NCBI GenBank assembly: GCA_947177115.1
Contig: CAMWTG010000148.1
Span: 1-6,850 of the forward strand
Direction of reading: 5' to 3'
DNA: 6,850 bases
Origin: an uncultured Clostridia bacterium
GTDB taxonomy: Bacteria; Bacillota; Clostridia; Oscillospirales; Oscillospiraceae
The number at the start of each line of letters is the position of its first letter. Position 1 is the stretch's first letter. The translations under genes were made by a program, and so were the position numbers. Below are positions 5,418 to 6,850 of the stretch, one piece after another. The notes beneath the pieces were generated by a model that ran no database searches, was not told the DNA's origin, and worked only from the letters and a program-made list of their open reading frames with translations.

Positions 5418-6474
5418 GATCGCCGAAAAGCTGGATACTTACGGCCTGGATGCCATGATGATCACCAGCGTTCCCAACCGGCTCTATGCCGCCCAGTTCC
5501 CCTCCTCCGCTGGCGTAGCCATTGTTACCAGCGGAAAGAGCTATTTCTTTACCGACAGCCGCTATATTGAGGCGGCTGGCAAGCGGATTACCGGCGCAGA
5601 AATCCGTCAGAATACCAATGAAGTATCCATGGTAGATCTGACCAACGAAGTCATTCAGGCGCACGGCATTAAAAAACTGGGTTTTGAGGAGCAATATGCC
5701 ACTGTGGCGGAATACAACCGCTGGAAGGAGAAGCTGGTTTGCCAAGAGCTGGTTCCCGCCACCAAGCTGCTGATGGAGCTGCGCAGCGTGAAGGAGCCGG
5801 AGGAGATCGACTGCATGATCGCCGCTCAGCGCATTGCGGAGAAGGCTTTGAAGGAAGTTCTGGAATTTATCAAGCCTGGCGTTACAGAGAAAGAGATTTC
5901 CGCCTTCCTCCAGTACCGGATGCTTTGTAACGGGGCGGAAAAGATGAGCTTCCAGCCCATTGTGGTCAGCGGCGTTAACAGCAGCATGCCCCACGGTGTC
6001 CCCTCCGAAAAGAAGGTGGAGGAAGGTGACTTTATCACCATGGATTTTGGCTGCGTCTACGGCGGCTACTGCTCCGATATGACTCGGACGGTGGCTGTTG
6101 GCTATGCTACGGAGGAGATGGAAAAGGTTTACCACACCGTGCTGGCCGCCCAGAAGGCAGGCATCGCCATCGCAAAGGCAGGCGTTACCGGCAAAGCTAT
6201 CCATGAGGCGGCGGCAAAGGTCATTTCCGATGCAGGCTACGGCGAGTATTTCGGCCACGGCTTCGGCCATAGTCTGGGGGTGGAGATCCACGAGGATCCC
6301 CGCGCTGCCCTCACCAATGACAAGCCCCTCCCCATTGGAGCGGTAATTTCCGCAGAACCTGGCATCTATATCCCCGGAAAGTTTGGCGTCCGCATTGAGG
6401 ATGTGATCGTCATTCATGAGGACGGCTGCACCGACATCATGGAAGCGCCCCATGAGCTGATCGTCCTGAAGTAA
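5401..6474 (+). CDS. pepP: M24-family Xaa-Pro aminopeptidase, 357 aa
   Basis: A cytoplasmic metallopeptidase that removes an N-terminal residue preceding proline, releasing amino acids from small peptides. A creatinase/prolidase N-terminal domain (about 4-127) is followed by the pita-bread catalytic domain (about 135-350). All five dinuclear-metal ligands are present: Asp215 (MDFG), Asp226 (YCSDM), His290 (GHGFGHSLG), Glu319 (SAEPG) and Glu333 (RIED). His198 in MPHG is a further conserved active-site residue. Length is typical of short Gram-positive enzymes. The start at 5401 matches the usual SRFxKI-type beginning. Its AAGGAG (5381-5386) lies 14 bases away, longer than optimal, so translation may depend partly on coupling to yqeG, which it overlaps by 17 bp. 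Related genomes often place efp next; here a hairpin and a lipoprotein gene follow. The symbol is by family and could equally be papA or ypdF-like. Confidence 0.93.
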   Translation: MSRFHKIAEKLDTYGLDAMMITSVPNRLYAAQFPSSAGVAIVTSGKSYFFTDSRYIEAAGKRITGAEIRQNTNEVSMVDLTNEVIQAHGIKKLGFEEQYATVAEYNRWKEKLVCQELVPATKLLMELRSVKEPEEIDCMIAAQRIAEKALKEVLEFIKPGVTEKEISAFLQYRMLCNGAEKMSFQPIVVSGVNSSMPHGVPSEKKVEEGDFITMDFGCVYGGYCSDMTRTVAVGYATEEMEKVYHTVLAAQKAGIAIAKAGVTGKAIHEAAAKVISDAGYGEYFGHGFGHSLGVEIHEDPRAALTNDKPLPIGAVISAEPGIYIPGKFGVRIEDVIVIHEDGCTDIMEAPHELIVLK

Positions 6475-6475
6475 G

Positions 6476-6493
6476 CAGCCGGTTTATCGGCTG
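6476..6493 (+). repeat. short hairpin directly after the aminopeptidase stop
   Basis: CAGCCG (6476-6481) pairs with CGGCTG (6488-6493) around GTTTAT. It starts one base after the stop codon and lacks a T-run. It probably stabilises the mRNA end or helps the larger hairpin next to it. Confidence 0.45.
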
Positions 6494-6495
6494 TG

Positions 6496-6550
6496 GGAAA
6501 ATGAAACCAGACTTGGAGGCTTTTTACCTCCGGGTCTGGTTTCATTTTCC
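6496..6550 (+). terminator. long two-tier hairpin, probable terminator
   Basis: A perfect 17-base outer stem (6496-6512 with 6534-6550; arms begin GGAAAATGAAACC and end GGTTTCATTTTCC) encloses a second stem GGAGG (6515-6519) and CCTCC (6527-6531) around CTTTTTA. The T-rich tract lies inside the outer right arm, so termination could occur after the inner stem forms. The outer stem is symmetric and could work in both directions. It isolates the aminopeptidase operon from the lipoprotein gene. Confidence 0.68.
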
Positions 6551-6594
6551 ATGGATTTTCCGAATATTTTCCTTCCTTTTGTCAAAAATGACCA

Positions 6595-6623
6595 TTGACT
6601 GCAGCGCTTTAATGCTGTATAGT
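6595..6623 (+). promoter_or_regulatory. sigma-A-type promoter for the lipoprotein gene
   Basis: TTGACT (6595-6600), 17-base spacer, TATAGT (6618-6623). The match and spacing are near consensus. Transcription should begin near 6630, giving a leader of about 50 bases. An inverted repeat GTCA-AAAA-TGAC (6581-6592) lies just upstream of the -35 box and could bind a regulator. Confidence 0.82.
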
Positions 6624-6680
6624 GTCAAAGTAAATCTGTCGAAAGGCGGATACATGGTTAAAAAAGGAGATATGATCAAT

Positions 6681-6850
6681 ATGAAGAAGAAACTGTTTGC
6701 CCTGCTTCTGTCCGGCGCCATGATCCTGGCCCTGGCCGCCTGCGGCGGCAATGGCAATGACGCCCCAGCCAATGACGATGTCCCCCAGCAGAGCGATAGC
6801 ACCGGCGCTCCCGATGCACCTGACAATGGCGGCAGCGGCACGGTCTACAA
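6681..6850 (+). CDS. secreted lipoprotein, N-terminal part, probably a solute-binding protein (runs off the window)
   Basis: Only 56 residues are in view; the gene continues past the end. The N-terminus is a classic lipoprotein signal: MKKK, a hydrophobic core (5-19), and lipobox LAAC with Cys21 as the lipid-bearing residue. An acidic, Gly/Asn/Pro/Asp-rich linker follows (22-53), leading to GTVY at the start of a folded domain. This arrangement is typical of substrate-binding proteins of ABC transporters in Clostridia, anchored to the outer face of the membrane. The ligand cannot be guessed. The start at 6681 has AAAGGAGA 11 bases upstream; in-frame ATGs at 6672 and 6654 are less likely. It has its own promoter. 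Confidence 0.8.
   Translation, partial: MKKKLFALLLSGAMILALAACGGNGNDAPANDDVPQQSDSTGAPDAPDNGGSGTVY

Noticed and set aside
5365..6453. 362-aa reverse-strand open frame
   Set aside because: It is antisense to the aminopeptidase, whose catalytic residues are all present. The reverse frame has no ribosome site and no family features.

Overview
The window looks like chromosomal DNA from a Gram-positive, GC-rich gut Clostridia member, probably of the Flavonifractor/Oscillospiraceae type. This is inferred from strong AAGGAGG-type ribosome sites, a YqeG-family phosphatase, an AgrC/AgrA-like (GHKL kinase plus LytTR) signalling pair and a Gram-positive lipoprotein signal. No rRNA, tRNA or CRISPR was seen, and no transposase or integrase gene.

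Region 1-800 is accessory in character. It has an unassigned stretch with a strong hairpin, a small AT-richer orphan gene (257-625), a hairpin just after its stop, and a 72-bp palindromic MITE-like repeat (719-790). That repeat ends only 10 bp before the next gene.

Region 801-2940 is a tightly coupled two-component operon: a polytopic sensor histidine kinase overlaps by 4 bp a LytTR-type response regulator. The operon closes in a terminator that contains the regulator's stop codon. No AgrB/AgrD-like peptide-making genes are visible, so the signal is unknown.

Region 3088-3937 holds a small four-helix membrane protein of unknown function. It is followed by a 59-residue DUF6440-like gene sitting between two 71-bp inverted arms (about 80 percent identical by eye). 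The downstream arm carries a textbook terminator. This is the most unusual structure in the window.

Region 4037-6474 is more housekeeping in nature. A leftward gene for a cytoplasmic GH18-like TIM-barrel protein with an eroded catalytic motif diverges from a rightward yqeG-pepP-like pair (HAD phosphatase overlapping an M24 Xaa-Pro aminopeptidase). The two directions share a 73-bp spacer in which the two predicted promoters overlap. After a long two-tier hairpin and a clean sigma-A-type promoter, the window ends inside a secreted lipoprotein gene starting at 6681, probably a transporter substrate-binding protein.
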